Shown here: positions 1 to 6,309 of the stretch, piece by piece
Position numbering within the stretch: the stretch's first letter is position 1
How the letters are laid out: the number at the start of each line of letters is the position of its first letter
NCBI GenBank assembly: GCA_021790375.1
Contig: JAJYEB010000023.1
Location: 1-11,914 of the forward strand
DNA from: Chloroflexota bacterium
GTDB taxonomy: Bacteria > Chloroflexota > Limnocylindria > Limnocylindrales > CSP1-4
DNA length: 11,914 nucleotides
Reading direction: 5' to 3'
Translations under genes and position numbers: made by a program
The notes under the pieces: generated by a model
Told to the model about the DNA's origin: nothing
The model's input: the letters and a program-made list of their open reading frames with translations, nothing else
Database searches by the model: none

Positions 1-294
1 CGGCCAGAAGGACAGGCACGATCCCGTGCAGGCGCTGCCGCCGGTCGGGTCCGACGAGAGCGTGTACAGGGTGAGCCCGGAGGGGCCGGTGAGGTAGGAC
101 CCGAGCGTCGCGCTCGTGCCGGCGCCCAGCTGGAGGCTGGACGGCACGGGCGTCGCCGTCGGGGACGCGCTCGGCGCCGGGCTGCCGTACGAGACGGCAT
201 CCACCCCGGCCGCCGACCAGGACGCGATGATGATGAGCAGGGACGCGAACAGCCCGGGCAGAGCCAGGCGACGGGTCCACCGGGAGTGGTGCAT
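1..294 (-). CDS. Secreted repeat protein (pfam03640-like), 5' part only
   Basis: A reading frame opens with ATG at 292-294 and runs off the left edge of the window, leaving 98 visible residues. AGAGGAG lies about 9 bases upstream of the ATG as a ribosome site. The first ~28 residues look like a signal peptide: Arg-rich start, then LALPGLFASLLIIIASW. A Ser/Pro/Ala/Thr linker follows (about 35-50). The rest matches the secreted repeat of unknown function, with GLTLYTLSSDPTGGSACTG around residues 74-92, a second Cys (SC), then FWP where the window ends. In that family (pfam03640, COG4315-type lipoproteins) the pattern G.TLY.F..D..G.S.C.G.C...WP is characteristic. I see no lipobox Cys, so it may be secreted rather than lipidated. 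Function is unknown for the family. It is divergent from the HhH-GPD gene. Confidence 0.82.
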   Translation of the reverse strand, partial: MHHSRWTRRLALPGLFASLLIIIASWSAAGVDAVSYGSPAPSASPTATPVPSSLQLGAGTSATLGSYLTGPSGLTLYTLSSDPTGGSACTGSCLSFWP

Positions 295-426
295 CGGGCG
301 GGACTCCTCTGACCCTGGGGGCGGCCACACGGGACGTGGCTGCTCCGCCATGGCGGGCATACGTCGGCACGACGGAGGTCGGTTTCACCCGGCCACGACA
401 GGCTTCGCGAAACGGCGCGGGCCGGG

Positions 427-432
427 TACCAT
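427..432 (+). promoter_or_regulatory. Possible -10 element upstream of the HhH-GPD gene
   Basis: TACCAT (TAnnnT form) sits 10 bases before the ATG at 443, and there is no purine-rich ribosome site in between. A transcript starting about 7 bases after it would be leaderless or nearly so. I see no convincing -35. This is weak evidence in GC-rich DNA. Confidence 0.25.
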
Positions 433-442
433 CGGCCGCACC

Positions 443-1078
443 ATGCACGCCCCTGAACGGCTCGTCTACACGGGCAACGACGAGGCCGACCGACTCCTTG
501 CCCGGGATCCGCTGGCGCTACTGATCGGGTTCACGCTCGACCAGCAGGTGCCGCTCCAGAAGGCGTTCATCGGCCCGTACGAGCTGCAGCGGCGGCTGGG
601 CGCCCCGCTGGACGCGGTCCGCATCGCGGGGATGGACCCCGGCGAGCTGGCAAGCGTGTTCGCCGAACGTCCCGCGCTCCACCGATTCCCGGGCGCCATG
701 GCGGCCCGGGTGCAGGCGCTCTGCTCCGCCGTCGCGTCCACCTACGGGGGCGATGCGGCACGAGTCTGGAGGGAGGCGGCGGACGGTCCCGACCTGCGAT
801 CCCGGCTGCTGGGGCTGCCCGGCATCGGCGAGATGAAGGCCGGGACCATCGCGGCGGTGCTGGCCCGCCGCTTCGGACTGGAGCTGCCCGGGCTCGAGGC
901 GGTGCTCCCCGACCACCCCACCCTGGGCGACGTGGATTCCCCGGAGGCGCTCGCCACGTACCAGGCCGGGAAGCGGGCCCACAAGGCGGCGCTGCGGGCG
1001 GGCGGGAACGAGCGCAGGGGCTCGGCTGCGCCCGGCGGGCACGGACCGGAACCGCGCGCCGCCGACCGCGAGCGGTAG
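443..1078 (+). CDS. HhH-GPD base-excision repair family protein
   Basis: The protein has 211 residues. It resembles the short actinobacterial/Chloroflexota 'HhH-GPD-type base excision DNA repair' proteins, with the family-like blocks DPLALLIGFTLDQQVPLQKA (22-41), ALHRFPGAMAARVQALC (78-94), and a helix-hairpin-helix at LLGLPGIGEMKA (122-133). The HhH would grip the DNA backbone, and the family is related to endonuclease III and AlkA glycosylases. The usual catalytic pattern after the HhH (VDTHV with the essential Asp) is not visible; instead LPGLEAVLPDHPTLGDVD follows. Glycosylase chemistry is therefore not assured. I chose the ATG at 443 because family similarity starts right after it; the open frame further upstream (from 116) overlaps the divergent secreted gene. 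The last ~25 residues are Gly/Arg/Pro-rich and look disordered. It converges on the HPr gene with a 14-base gap. Confidence 0.85.
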   Translation: MHAPERLVYTGNDEADRLLARDPLALLIGFTLDQQVPLQKAFIGPYELQRRLGAPLDAVRIAGMDPGELASVFAERPALHRFPGAMAARVQALCSAVASTYGGDAARVWREAADGPDLRSRLLGLPGIGEMKAGTIAAVLARRFGLELPGLEAVLPDHPTLGDVDSPEALATYQAGKRAHKAALRAGGNERRGSAAPGGHGPEPRAADRER

Positions 1079-1092
1079 GGAACGCGCCCGGG

Positions 1093-1374
1093 CTACTCCA
1101 GGGGCTCGCCGATCCCGGATCGCACGAGCTCCGAGAGCGACGCGATCGCGCCGGCCTCGTCCTCGCCCTCTGCCGTGATGCGCACGAGGTGCCCCTTCTT
1201 CACGCCGGCCGCGAGCATGGTCAGGATGCTCTTGGCGTCCCCCGGCGCGGTGCCCCGTGTCAGGTTCTGGATCTGGACTCGCGAGCGGAACCCCGCCGCC
1301 GTCTTCACGAAGATCGAGGCCGGGCGCGCATGCAGCCCCGACGGGTTCCGGACTTCAAGCTCGACGGCCTCCAT
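1093..1374 (-). CDS. ptsH: HPr family phosphocarrier protein
   Basis: This is a 93-residue HPr, cytoplasmic phosphoryl carrier of the PEP-dependent phosphotransferase system. The active-site block PSGLHARPA (11-19) holds His15, phosphorylated by enzyme I, and Arg17. The regulatory block DAKSILTMLAAGVKKG (46-61) holds Ser49, equivalent to Ser46 of classical HPr, the target of HPr kinase where present. VRITAEGEDE (63-72) is also typical. Length is near the usual 85-90 residues, with about three extra residues before the serine block. GGGAGGA sits 5-6 bases before the ATG. No enzyme I, HPr kinase, EII or DhaKLM gene lies in the window, so whether it feeds sugar import, dihydroxyacetone kinase or only regulation cannot be told. 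The gene is monocistronic here. Confidence 0.95.
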   Translation of the reverse strand: MEAVELEVRNPSGLHARPASIFVKTAAGFRSRVQIQNLTRGTAPGDAKSILTMLAAGVKKGHLVRITAEGEDEAGAIASLSELVRSGIGEPLE

Positions 1375-1415
1375 GTGCGTCCTCCCGGGGCCTGCTCCCC
1401 TGTGATCGCTGCGGG

Positions 1416-1427
1416 TTGGTGCACCAA
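1416..1427. promoter_or_regulatory. 12-bp perfect palindrome upstream of HPr (possible operator)
   Basis: TTGGTGCACCAA is a perfect inverted repeat located 42 bases upstream of the HPr start codon. It has the size and symmetry of a dimeric repressor site. It is relatively AT-rich at its ends compared with its surroundings. No regulator is identified. Confidence 0.3.
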
Positions 1428-1541
1428 TCTTGGGGCATGGTGGTCACCGCCGTGGTGGCCTCGACGCTGAAGCGCCCCGTCGCGGAGGCCGAGCCGGCCG
1501 GCGTCCTGGCCGAGCCTGCGGCGGCCCGATATCCGGCCCGA

Positions 1542-1564
1542 CCTGACACCCAGCCTGACACCCA
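1542..1564 (+). repeat. Two tandem 11-bp direct repeats with a 12-bp period
   Basis: CCTGACACCCA occurs at 1542-1552 and again at 1554-1564. It lies upstream of the zinc-ribbon membrane protein gene. CTGACA at 1543-1548 could serve as a -35, with TAGTAC at 1567-1572 as a weak -10 (18-base spacer). That -10 sits in the 10-bp palindrome GTAGTACTAC (1566-1575). The repeat could be a tandem regulator site or chance. Confidence 0.35.
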
Positions 1565-1666
1565 CGTAGTACTACCCGGCCGCGGCCCGACCCGGACGGG
1601 CTATTGAGCGGCGGCCGCCCGGCGTCCATCCTTGCAGCGGACATTTCCGCAGCGAGCCGAACCGCG

Positions 1667-2266
1667 ATGGGGGCCCCTCTCCACTGCATCTTCTGCGGCA
1701 CCGCGAACGGTCCGGACGACCGCTTCTGCCGGCTCTGCCGGCAACCGATGGGATCGCTGACCGAGCCGCCGGCGCCGGCCGCCGCGTCGGCGCGCCCCTC
1801 GAGCATGCGGAGTGGCGTGCGGAATCACGCCGCTGCCCTCCTGGTCGCAGCCGGCATGGTCCTGGCCGCCTCCGCCACCGCCTTCGCCGCCCGCGGTCCG
1901 CTCCTCGACCTCGCCTCGCACGTGGTCCCGCAGTTCGTCCAGGCCCCCGCCAACGCCGAACCGGCGGTGCCGCTCGTGCCCGCCGCGACCCACACTCCGG
2001 CACACGCCCCTGCGGCCGCTCCCGCGTGTGGCCCCGCGAGCGAGCACGGTCAGGGCGTCGCGAAGGGACGGTCGCAGGCCGGGTGCACGCCGGTGGCGAC
2101 GCCCAGGGCGCATGCACAACCCGAGCGAACGGCGAAGCCGCATGCGACCCCGGAGCCACAGGGGCTGGAGTCGGCACCGGGCCGGTCGTCAACCGACCGA
2201 CAACCCAAGGCGACCACGGGAGTCCGACGGAACGGCGCGGGCACGGGCCCTGCCAGCGATCACTGA
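1667..2266 (+). CDS. Zinc-ribbon protein with one membrane span and a long disordered tail
   Basis: The protein has 199 residues. An N-terminal zinc ribbon has CxxC at Cys7/Cys10 (CIFCG) and a second CxxC at Cys21/Cys24 (FCRLC). A short Pro/Ala linker precedes one hydrophobic helix at about 53-75 (HAAALLVAAGMVLAASATAFAA). The remaining ~120 residues are Ala/Pro/Thr/His-rich with no recognisable fold; Cys121 and Cys140 in it are unpaired with any motif. The predicted topology is ribbon in the cytoplasm and tail outside. I chose the ATG at 1667 because bacterial zinc ribbons of this type begin a few residues before the first CxxC. A TTG at 1604 in the same frame would add 21 residues, and neither start has a strong ribosome site. 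Base composition at codon third positions and the intact ribbon support a real gene. Role unknown; a stress or membrane sensor scaffold is only a guess. It converges on the Eis-like gene. Confidence 0.72.
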   Translation: MGAPLHCIFCGTANGPDDRFCRLCRQPMGSLTEPPAPAAASARPSSMRSGVRNHAAALLVAAGMVLAASATAFAARGPLLDLASHVVPQFVQAPANAEPAVPLVPAATHTPAHAPAAAPACGPASEHGQGVAKGRSQAGCTPVATPRAHAQPERTAKPHATPEPQGLESAPGRSSTDRQPKATTGVRRNGAGTGPASDH

Positions 2267-2336
2267 GGCGCGACCGGCCCCCGGACCCCGCGACCGGGCC
2301 CCGCGACCTCCATGCCCGGCGTCCGCGCGGCGACGC

Positions 2337-3587
2337 TCAGAACTCCTCCGGGCACCAGGGCGCCCGATCGACCGCGAACAGCGCGTCCGCGCGGTGCACC
2401 GCGCCCGGCCTTCCCTCCACTGCCCGGCCGGCCCGGACCAGCTCACCGAAGGTGAACCCACCCAGGTAGCAGCATCCCAGGTCGGTCACGTCGAGCGCGA
2501 TGTCGGCCGCGTCGTCTGTCCGCTCCACCACGCCGCGCAGGGACGGTTCCGACGACGCCCGGACGTCCCCGCTGACCGCAAGCCTCCAGCGTCCCTCGTT
2601 CCACGGCGCGCCCGCGTCGGCGACGTCGAGCACGACCGAGCCGGCGGCCGCATACCGCCGCCCCGACAGGGCGCCCGCCACGTCCACGAGCCGGACGAAC
2701 AGCCCGTCCCCCAGCGTGAAACCCAGGCGTCGCGGCTCCGAGAGCAGCAGGAGCAGCGGCGAATCGGCCGGCTGGTGCCGGGCGCGGATCCGCCCCACGA
2801 GGTCCATCTCCAGGGCGAACCGCCAGAGCGCGCGCTCGGCCCGACCGGTGGCGGCGATCAGCTCGCGCACCTCGAGGACGTTCTCGTGCCCGTGCGTCTC
2901 CCAGGCGTGCCGCATCCGGTATCGCACGTAACCCTCGGGCCCGTCCTCGCCTTCATGGACCGCCGTGAACGTGGGCTCCGGCCCCTCGCGGTCCTGCTCG
3001 CGCTCACGCAGCACGTGGAGCTCCCACCAGGCGGCGGTCCGGGTGACGAACCCCGGCCGGGCCGTCCTGGCCGCCTCGAAGACCCGCGGCAGCAACCCGC
3101 CCGCCTCGGCGACGTCGACCAGCCGGACGTGCCCGCCGGGCTCGGGAGCGGGACGGAGGGCGCGCGCCGCTCCCGGGAGGTCGAACGAGGCATCCATCGT
3201 CGCGAGCCCGTACCCGAACCTTGGATAGATGGCCGCCTCGGATGCCCAAAGCACGGCCACCGGCTCGCCCCGGGCCCGGACGTCGGCCAGGAGCCGGGTC
3301 ATCATCGAGGTCAGGATCCCGCGTCGGCGGTGGCTGGGGATGACGCCGACCTCCGTGACGCCGGCAGCGGCAACCTCGGCCCCCGGCACCGTGAGGCGGA
3401 GCGACAGCGCGGCCGCCGTGCCCACGATCGCGTCCCCGTCGTACGCGCAGAGCAGCCGGTCGCGCTCCAGGATCCGTTCGTGATCCCGGACGTACTCGTC
3501 CCGGACCGCGTAGGCGAACGGGATCTCGGCCGCGACCAGGAACGGGCGCAGGTCGTCGGAGCCGTACGGGCGGACCTCGACGGGCAT
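2337..3587 (-). CDS. eis: Eis-family GNAT N-acetyltransferase
   Basis: The protein has 416 residues; mycobacterial Eis has about 400. The N-terminal GNAT domain carries the acetyl-CoA motif VTEVGVIPSHRRRGIL (77-92; RRRGIL is the Q/RxxGxG/A loop). SEAAIYPRFGYGLA follows (116-129), which contains the tyrosine that acts as general acid in Eis (Tyr126 by my count). A second GNAT-like domain (about 150-290) and a C-terminal SCP2-like domain (about 300-416) follow. The chain ends in CPEEF; in Eis the C-terminal Phe carboxylate is a catalytic base, and a terminal Phe is kept here. Eis enzymes acetylate many amines, including aminoglycosides and lysines, but the substrate here is unknown. I chose ATG at 3587 because AGAGGTG lies 6 bases upstream; a GTG nine bases earlier would sit inside that ribosome site. 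Divergent from the MFS pump. Confidence 0.9.
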   Translation of the reverse strand: MPVEVRPYGSDDLRPFLVAAEIPFAYAVRDEYVRDHERILERDRLLCAYDGDAIVGTAAALSLRLTVPGAEVAAAGVTEVGVIPSHRRRGILTSMMTRLLADVRARGEPVAVLWASEAAIYPRFGYGLATMDASFDLPGAARALRPAPEPGGHVRLVDVAEAGGLLPRVFEAARTARPGFVTRTAAWWELHVLREREQDREGPEPTFTAVHEGEDGPEGYVRYRMRHAWETHGHENVLEVRELIAATGRAERALWRFALEMDLVGRIRARHQPADSPLLLLLSEPRRLGFTLGDGLFVRLVDVAGALSGRRYAAAGSVVLDVADAGAPWNEGRWRLAVSGDVRASSEPSLRGVVERTDDAADIALDVTDLGCCYLGGFTFGELVRAGRAVEGRPGAVHRADALFAVDRAPWCPEEF

Positions 3588-3618
3588 GGCGGTCACCTCT
3601 TAGCTGGACGCGGCCGCA

Positions 3619-3624
3619 ATCGTA
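3619..3624 (-). promoter_or_regulatory. Possible -10 for the Eis-like gene
   Basis: Read on the minus strand this is TACGAT (four of six matches to TATAAT). It would start a transcript about 25 bases before the ATG at 3587 and leave room for the AGAGGTG ribosome site. No clear -35 is seen. Confidence 0.25.
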
Positions 3625-3667
3625 CGGTGGCCGGGAACGCCCGGTCGCGCCGGGGAAGCCACGGGGG

Positions 3668-3673
3668 TAGGCT
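3668..3673 (+). promoter_or_regulatory. Possible leaderless-type -10 (TAGGCT) for the MFS gene
   Basis: TAGGCT fits the TAnnnT pattern and ends 6 bases before the ATG at 3680, the geometry seen for leaderless transcripts in several GC-rich phyla. There is no ribosome site at the normal distance; the nearest G-run (3663-3667) is 12 bases away. The same nine bases TAGGCTTGG recur at 11662. Confidence 0.35.
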
Positions 3674-3679
3674 TGGCGC

Positions 3680-4963
3680 ATGCTCTCGACGACCGGGCCC
3701 GCCCGACCCCGGGCGGTCACCGGTGCCCGGCGCGCCGGGGTCGCCCTGCGGCACCGCAACTTCCGCCTCTTCTTCTCGGGCCAGCTGATCTCGCTGATCG
3801 GGACCTGGATGCAGTCGCTCGCCCAGGGCTGGCTCGTGCTGCAGCTGACCCAGGACCCGTTCGTGCTGGGGGTCATCTCGGCGGTGCAGTTCCTGCCGAT
3901 CATGGTGTTCGGGCTCTTCGGCGGGCTCATCGCCGACGCGCTGCCCAAGCGCACGACCATCATCGCCACGCAGACGGCATCCATGATCCTGGCGCTGGTG
4001 CTCTTCTGGCTGACCTGGACGCACCAGGTCCAGCCCTGGCACATCGGCGTGCTCGCGCTGCTGCTCGGCTGCGTGAACACCATCGACATGCCCACCCGCC
4101 AGGCGTTCGTGGTCGAGATGGTGGGCCGGGATGACGTGGTGAACGCCGTGGCCCTGAACTCCGCGGTGTTCAACACCGCGCGGATCGTGGGCCCCGCCAT
4201 CGCCGGCGTGGTGATCGGCGTGGTCGGCATCGCCAGCTGTTTCCTCCTCAACGGGGTCAGCTACATCGCGGTGATCATCGGGTTGTTCGCGATGCGCCCG
4301 TCGGAGCTGCATGCGCGCGGTGGCTATCGGTTCCAGAGGAGCGCCCGGGCGGTGCTCGCGGACCTGGCCGAGGGACTGCGCTACGTCCGGGCCACGCCGG
4401 TGGTGCTGCTCGCCGTGGCCGTGGTGGGGCTGGTCTCCACCCTCGGGATGAACCTGAACGTCCTCGTGCCGGTCTACGCCGCGGACGTGCTCCACGCCGG
4501 GGCCACCGGCTTCGGGTTCCTGATGGCGGCCACCGGCATCGGGTCGCTGGTCGCCGCGCTGACGATCGCGTTCGCGGGCCGCTCGTCGCCCCGGGTGATG
4601 CTGGGGGGAGGAGCGATCCTGGGCCTGCTGCAGGCGGTGCTCGTCGCCGTCCACGTCATGCCGATCGCGCTCGCCTGCATGTTCGGGGTGGGGTTCGGGA
4701 GCATCGCGATGACCGCGACGGCGAATACCTCGATCCAGCTCGCGGTCCCCGACGGCCTGCGGGGCCGGGTCCTCAGCGTCTACACGACGGTCTTCGCGGG
4801 CTCGACGCCGATCGGTGCCCTCTTCGCAGGCACGCTCGCGGCGCAGTTCGGGGCCGCCATGTCGTTCGGGGTGGGGGGCGCGACATCGCTGGGGGTGGTC
4901 GTGGTCGCCTTCCTGCTCGCCCGGCCGTGGCTGGCCAGGCAGCCGGTCCGCCGGATCGCGTAG
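3680..4963 (+). CDS. MFS transporter, MFS_3 / EntS-like efflux family
   Basis: A 427-residue polytopic membrane protein with about 12 hydrophobic segments. The start RHRNFRLFFSGQLISLIGTW (24-43) and the loop-2/3 region GLFGGLIADALPKR (77-90) match the MFS_3 group (enterobactin exporter EntS and macrolide-efflux-type carriers). NTIDMPTRQAFVVEMV (133-148) is another typical block of that group, and GLRGRVLSVYT (357-367) is the corresponding loop in the second half. These proteins use the proton gradient to export small molecules, often drugs or siderophores; the substrate here cannot be read from sequence. It is divergent from the Eis-like acetyltransferase with 92 bases between start codons, which suggests shared control. 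It is likely leaderless (see 3668-3673). The protein looks complete, with no frameshift. Confidence 0.9.
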   Translation: MLSTTGPARPRAVTGARRAGVALRHRNFRLFFSGQLISLIGTWMQSLAQGWLVLQLTQDPFVLGVISAVQFLPIMVFGLFGGLIADALPKRTTIIATQTASMILALVLFWLTWTHQVQPWHIGVLALLLGCVNTIDMPTRQAFVVEMVGRDDVVNAVALNSAVFNTARIVGPAIAGVVIGVVGIASCFLLNGVSYIAVIIGLFAMRPSELHARGGYRFQRSARAVLADLAEGLRYVRATPVVLLAVAVVGLVSTLGMNLNVLVPVYAADVLHAGATGFGFLMAATGIGSLVAALTIAFAGRSSPRVMLGGGAILGLLQAVLVAVHVMPIALACMFGVGFGSIAMTATANTSIQLAVPDGLRGRVLSVYTTVFAGSTPIGALFAGTLAAQFGAAMSFGVGGATSLGVVVVAFLLARPWLARQPVRRIA

Positions 4964-4964
4964 G

Positions 4965-4992
4965 GCCGACGCCCGGCATCGCGCCGACGCCC
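4965..4992 (+). repeat. 10-bp direct repeat, 18-bp period, upstream of the Mop regulator
   Basis: GCCGACGCCC occurs at 4965-4974 and 4983-4992, in the gap between the MFS stop codon and the Mop regulator start. The second copy is followed by the AT-richer stretch GGATATCTAGACAGAAT (4995-5011), the likeliest promoter core here; CAGAAT at 5006-5011 is a weak -10. Confidence 0.3.
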
Positions 4993-5031
4993 AGGGATAT
5001 CTAGACAGAATCGGCCTTCTGACGCATCATC

Positions 5032-5048
5032 CCTCGCTATGAGCGAGG
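5032..5048. promoter_or_regulatory. Inverted repeat with the start codon in its loop
   Basis: CCTCGCT-ATG-AGCGAGG is a perfect 7-bp inverted repeat whose 3-base loop is exactly the ATG of the Mop regulator. There is no ribosome site upstream. It could be an RNA hairpin that controls initiation or a DNA operator for autoregulation. Confidence 0.4.
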
Positions 5049-5464
5049 AGGCGACCGATATCCGGATCGGTCTCGCGGCGGAGATGCTGGGGATCTCCGT
5101 GGAGACGCTGCGCCGCTGGGAGGCGGAGGGTCGGCTCCGGACCCGGCGCTCGGAGGGCGGGCAGCGGCTCGTGCCGCTGGCGGAGGTGACCCGCGTCCTC
5201 GCCGAGCGGCGGGCCGCCCCGGCGGACCGGCCCGTGGTCGCGCAGTCCGCGCGCAACCGCTTCCCCGGGATCGTCACACGGATCCAGCGCGACGGCATCG
5301 TCGCCGTGGTCGAGATCCTGGCCGGTCCGCACCGCGTGGTGAGCATCATGACCGCCGAGGCCGTCGACGAGCTGGGGCTGGCCGTGGGGATCGAGGCCGT
5401 GGGGGTGGTCAAGGCGACCAACGTGGTCGTGGAAGTCCCGTCGCCGGGCGGAGCGCGCGGGTGA
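5039..5464 (+). CDS. HTH-Mop (TOBE) molybdate-binding regulator
   Basis: The protein has 141 residues and two domains. Residues ~9-57 form a MerR/excisionase-type helix-turn-helix (IGLAAEMLGISVETLRRWEA, then GRLRTRRSEGGQRLVPLAEV). Residues ~70-134 form one Mop/TOBE domain: SARNRFPGIVTRI at its start, MTAEAVDELGLAVG in the middle, VVKATNVVVEVP at its end. Mop domains bind molybdate or tungstate in oligomers, and the HTH suggests DNA binding, so this protein most likely senses intracellular molybdate and controls the modAB genes that follow. It differs from E. coli ModE, which has a larger winged-helix domain and a pair of Mop domains. Its stop codon overlaps the modA GTG by four bases, so translation is coupled. 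The ATG lies in a hairpin loop without a ribosome site. An alternative role as a molybdate storage protein is less likely given the HTH. Confidence 0.9.
   Translation: MSEEATDIRIGLAAEMLGISVETLRRWEAEGRLRTRRSEGGQRLVPLAEVTRVLAERRAAPADRPVVAQSARNRFPGIVTRIQRDGIVAVVEILAGPHRVVSIMTAEAVDELGLAVGIEAVGVVKATNVVVEVPSPGGARG
5054..5071. repeat. Inverted repeat just inside the Mop regulator gene
   Basis: ACCGAT and ATCGGT (6-bp arms) flank six bases, and ATCCGGAT in the middle is itself palindromic. It starts 6 bases after the hairpin at the start codon. It may be a second operator half or chance within coding sequence. Confidence 0.25.
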
Positions 5465-6309
5465 GACCGCCGCGGTCGGATGGCACCGTCTCGCTCGCCA
5501 CCCTGGCCCTGGTCGCGACGGTGGTGGCCGTCGTGGCCACGGGTTGCGGCGCCGCCACGGGGGCCCGGACGGCACCCTCGCCCTCCGGCCCTGCTGCGGC
5601 AACCGCCCATCTCACCGTCCTCGCCGCTGCGTCGCTGAGCAGCGCGCTCGCGGAGGCGACGCGCGCATACGAGTCGCGCCACGCGGGAGCATCGTTCACC
5701 GTCGCCACGGGCTCATCGGCGGCGCTGCGCGTCCAGATCGAACAGGGCGCACCGGCCGACGTGTTCCTGTCGGCCGACACGGTGAACGCGCAGACGCTGG
5801 TCGGGGAAGGGCTCGCGGTCGGTGCTGCCGTGCCGTTCGCGGGCAACGTGCTCACCGTCGTGGTGCCGCTTGCGAACCCCGCCGCGGTCGCCACACCAGC
5901 GGACCTCGCGCGTCCCGGCCTGCGCATCATCGCCGCAGGCAGCCAGGTCCCGATCACGAAGTACGCCCAGCAGGTCGTCGCCAACCTCGCCCGCCAGCCG
6001 GGCTATCCCGCCGACTTCGCCGCCCGATACGCGGCCAACGTCGTGTCCCACGAGGACGACGTGACCGCGGTGCTGGCCAAGATCGAGCTCGACGAGGGCG
6101 ACGCCGCGATCGTGTACGTGACCGATGCGAAGACCTCGTCGAAGGTCCTCACGATCCCGATCCCGGCGGCCGCGAACGTGCCGGCGACGTATGCGGGCGT
6201 GGTCGTGAAGGGGTCCGCACACCCGACGGCCGCCGCAGCCTTCCTCTCCTGGCTGGCCGGCCCGGAGGGGCAGGCGATCCTGGCGCGCTTCGGCTTCCTC
6301 GCCCCGTGA
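5461..6309 (+). CDS. modA: Molybdate ABC transporter substrate-binding protein
   Basis: A 282-residue periplasmic-binding-type lipoprotein. The N-terminal hydrophobic stretch (11-27) ends in ATGC with Cys29 as the probable lipid-attachment site, followed by an Ala/Thr/Pro/Ser linker. The ModA fold begins at HLTVLAAASLSSALAE (50-65). GSSAALRVQIEQGAPADVFLSA (84-105) is the strongest family signature. SQVPITKYAQ (161-170) and AKIELDEGDAAIVYVTDA (206-223) hold further expected ligand-site residues. It ends with SWLAGPEGQAILARFGF (263-279), the usual ModA finish. The protein captures molybdate or tungstate outside the membrane and delivers it to ModB. The GTG start overlaps the stop of the Mop gene as GTGA, and its own stop overlaps modB in the same way. 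Length is normal for a lipoprotein ModA. Tungstate specificity (WtpA/TupA-like) cannot be excluded. Confidence 0.95.
   Translation: MRPPRSDGTVSLATLALVATVVAVVATGCGAATGARTAPSPSGPAAATAHLTVLAAASLSSALAEATRAYESRHAGASFTVATGSSAALRVQIEQGAPADVFLSADTVNAQTLVGEGLAVGAAVPFAGNVLTVVVPLANPAAVATPADLARPGLRIIAAGSQVPITKYAQQVVANLARQPGYPADFAARYAANVVSHEDDVTAVLAKIELDEGDAAIVYVTDAKTSSKVLTIPIPAAANVPATYAGVVVKGSAHPTAAAAFLSWLAGPEGQAILARFGFLAP

Noticed and set aside
2267..2336. Possible terminator in the GC-rich gap between the converging zinc-ribbon membrane gene and the Eis-like gene
   Set aside because: Only 5-bp stems (GGCCC/GGGCC, CCCGG/CCGGG) and no T-run; not better than expected for such GC content.
1812..3788. A very long plus-strand open frame (658 codons) antisense to the Eis-like gene
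   Set aside because: Its product is Arg/Pro/Gly-rich with no fold or family signal, and it covers three real genes in other frames or strands. This is typical of GC-rich third-position bias.
3593..4654. Minus-strand frames antisense to the MFS gene, rich in His, Asp and Arg
   Set aside because: Composition is an artefact of reading the complement of a GC-rich membrane protein gene; the MFS protein on the plus strand is unambiguous.
5544..6305. Upstream extension of modB (254 codons)
   Set aside because: It lies inside modA in a different frame and is Arg-rich without similarity; the GTGA overlap at 6306 gives the natural start.
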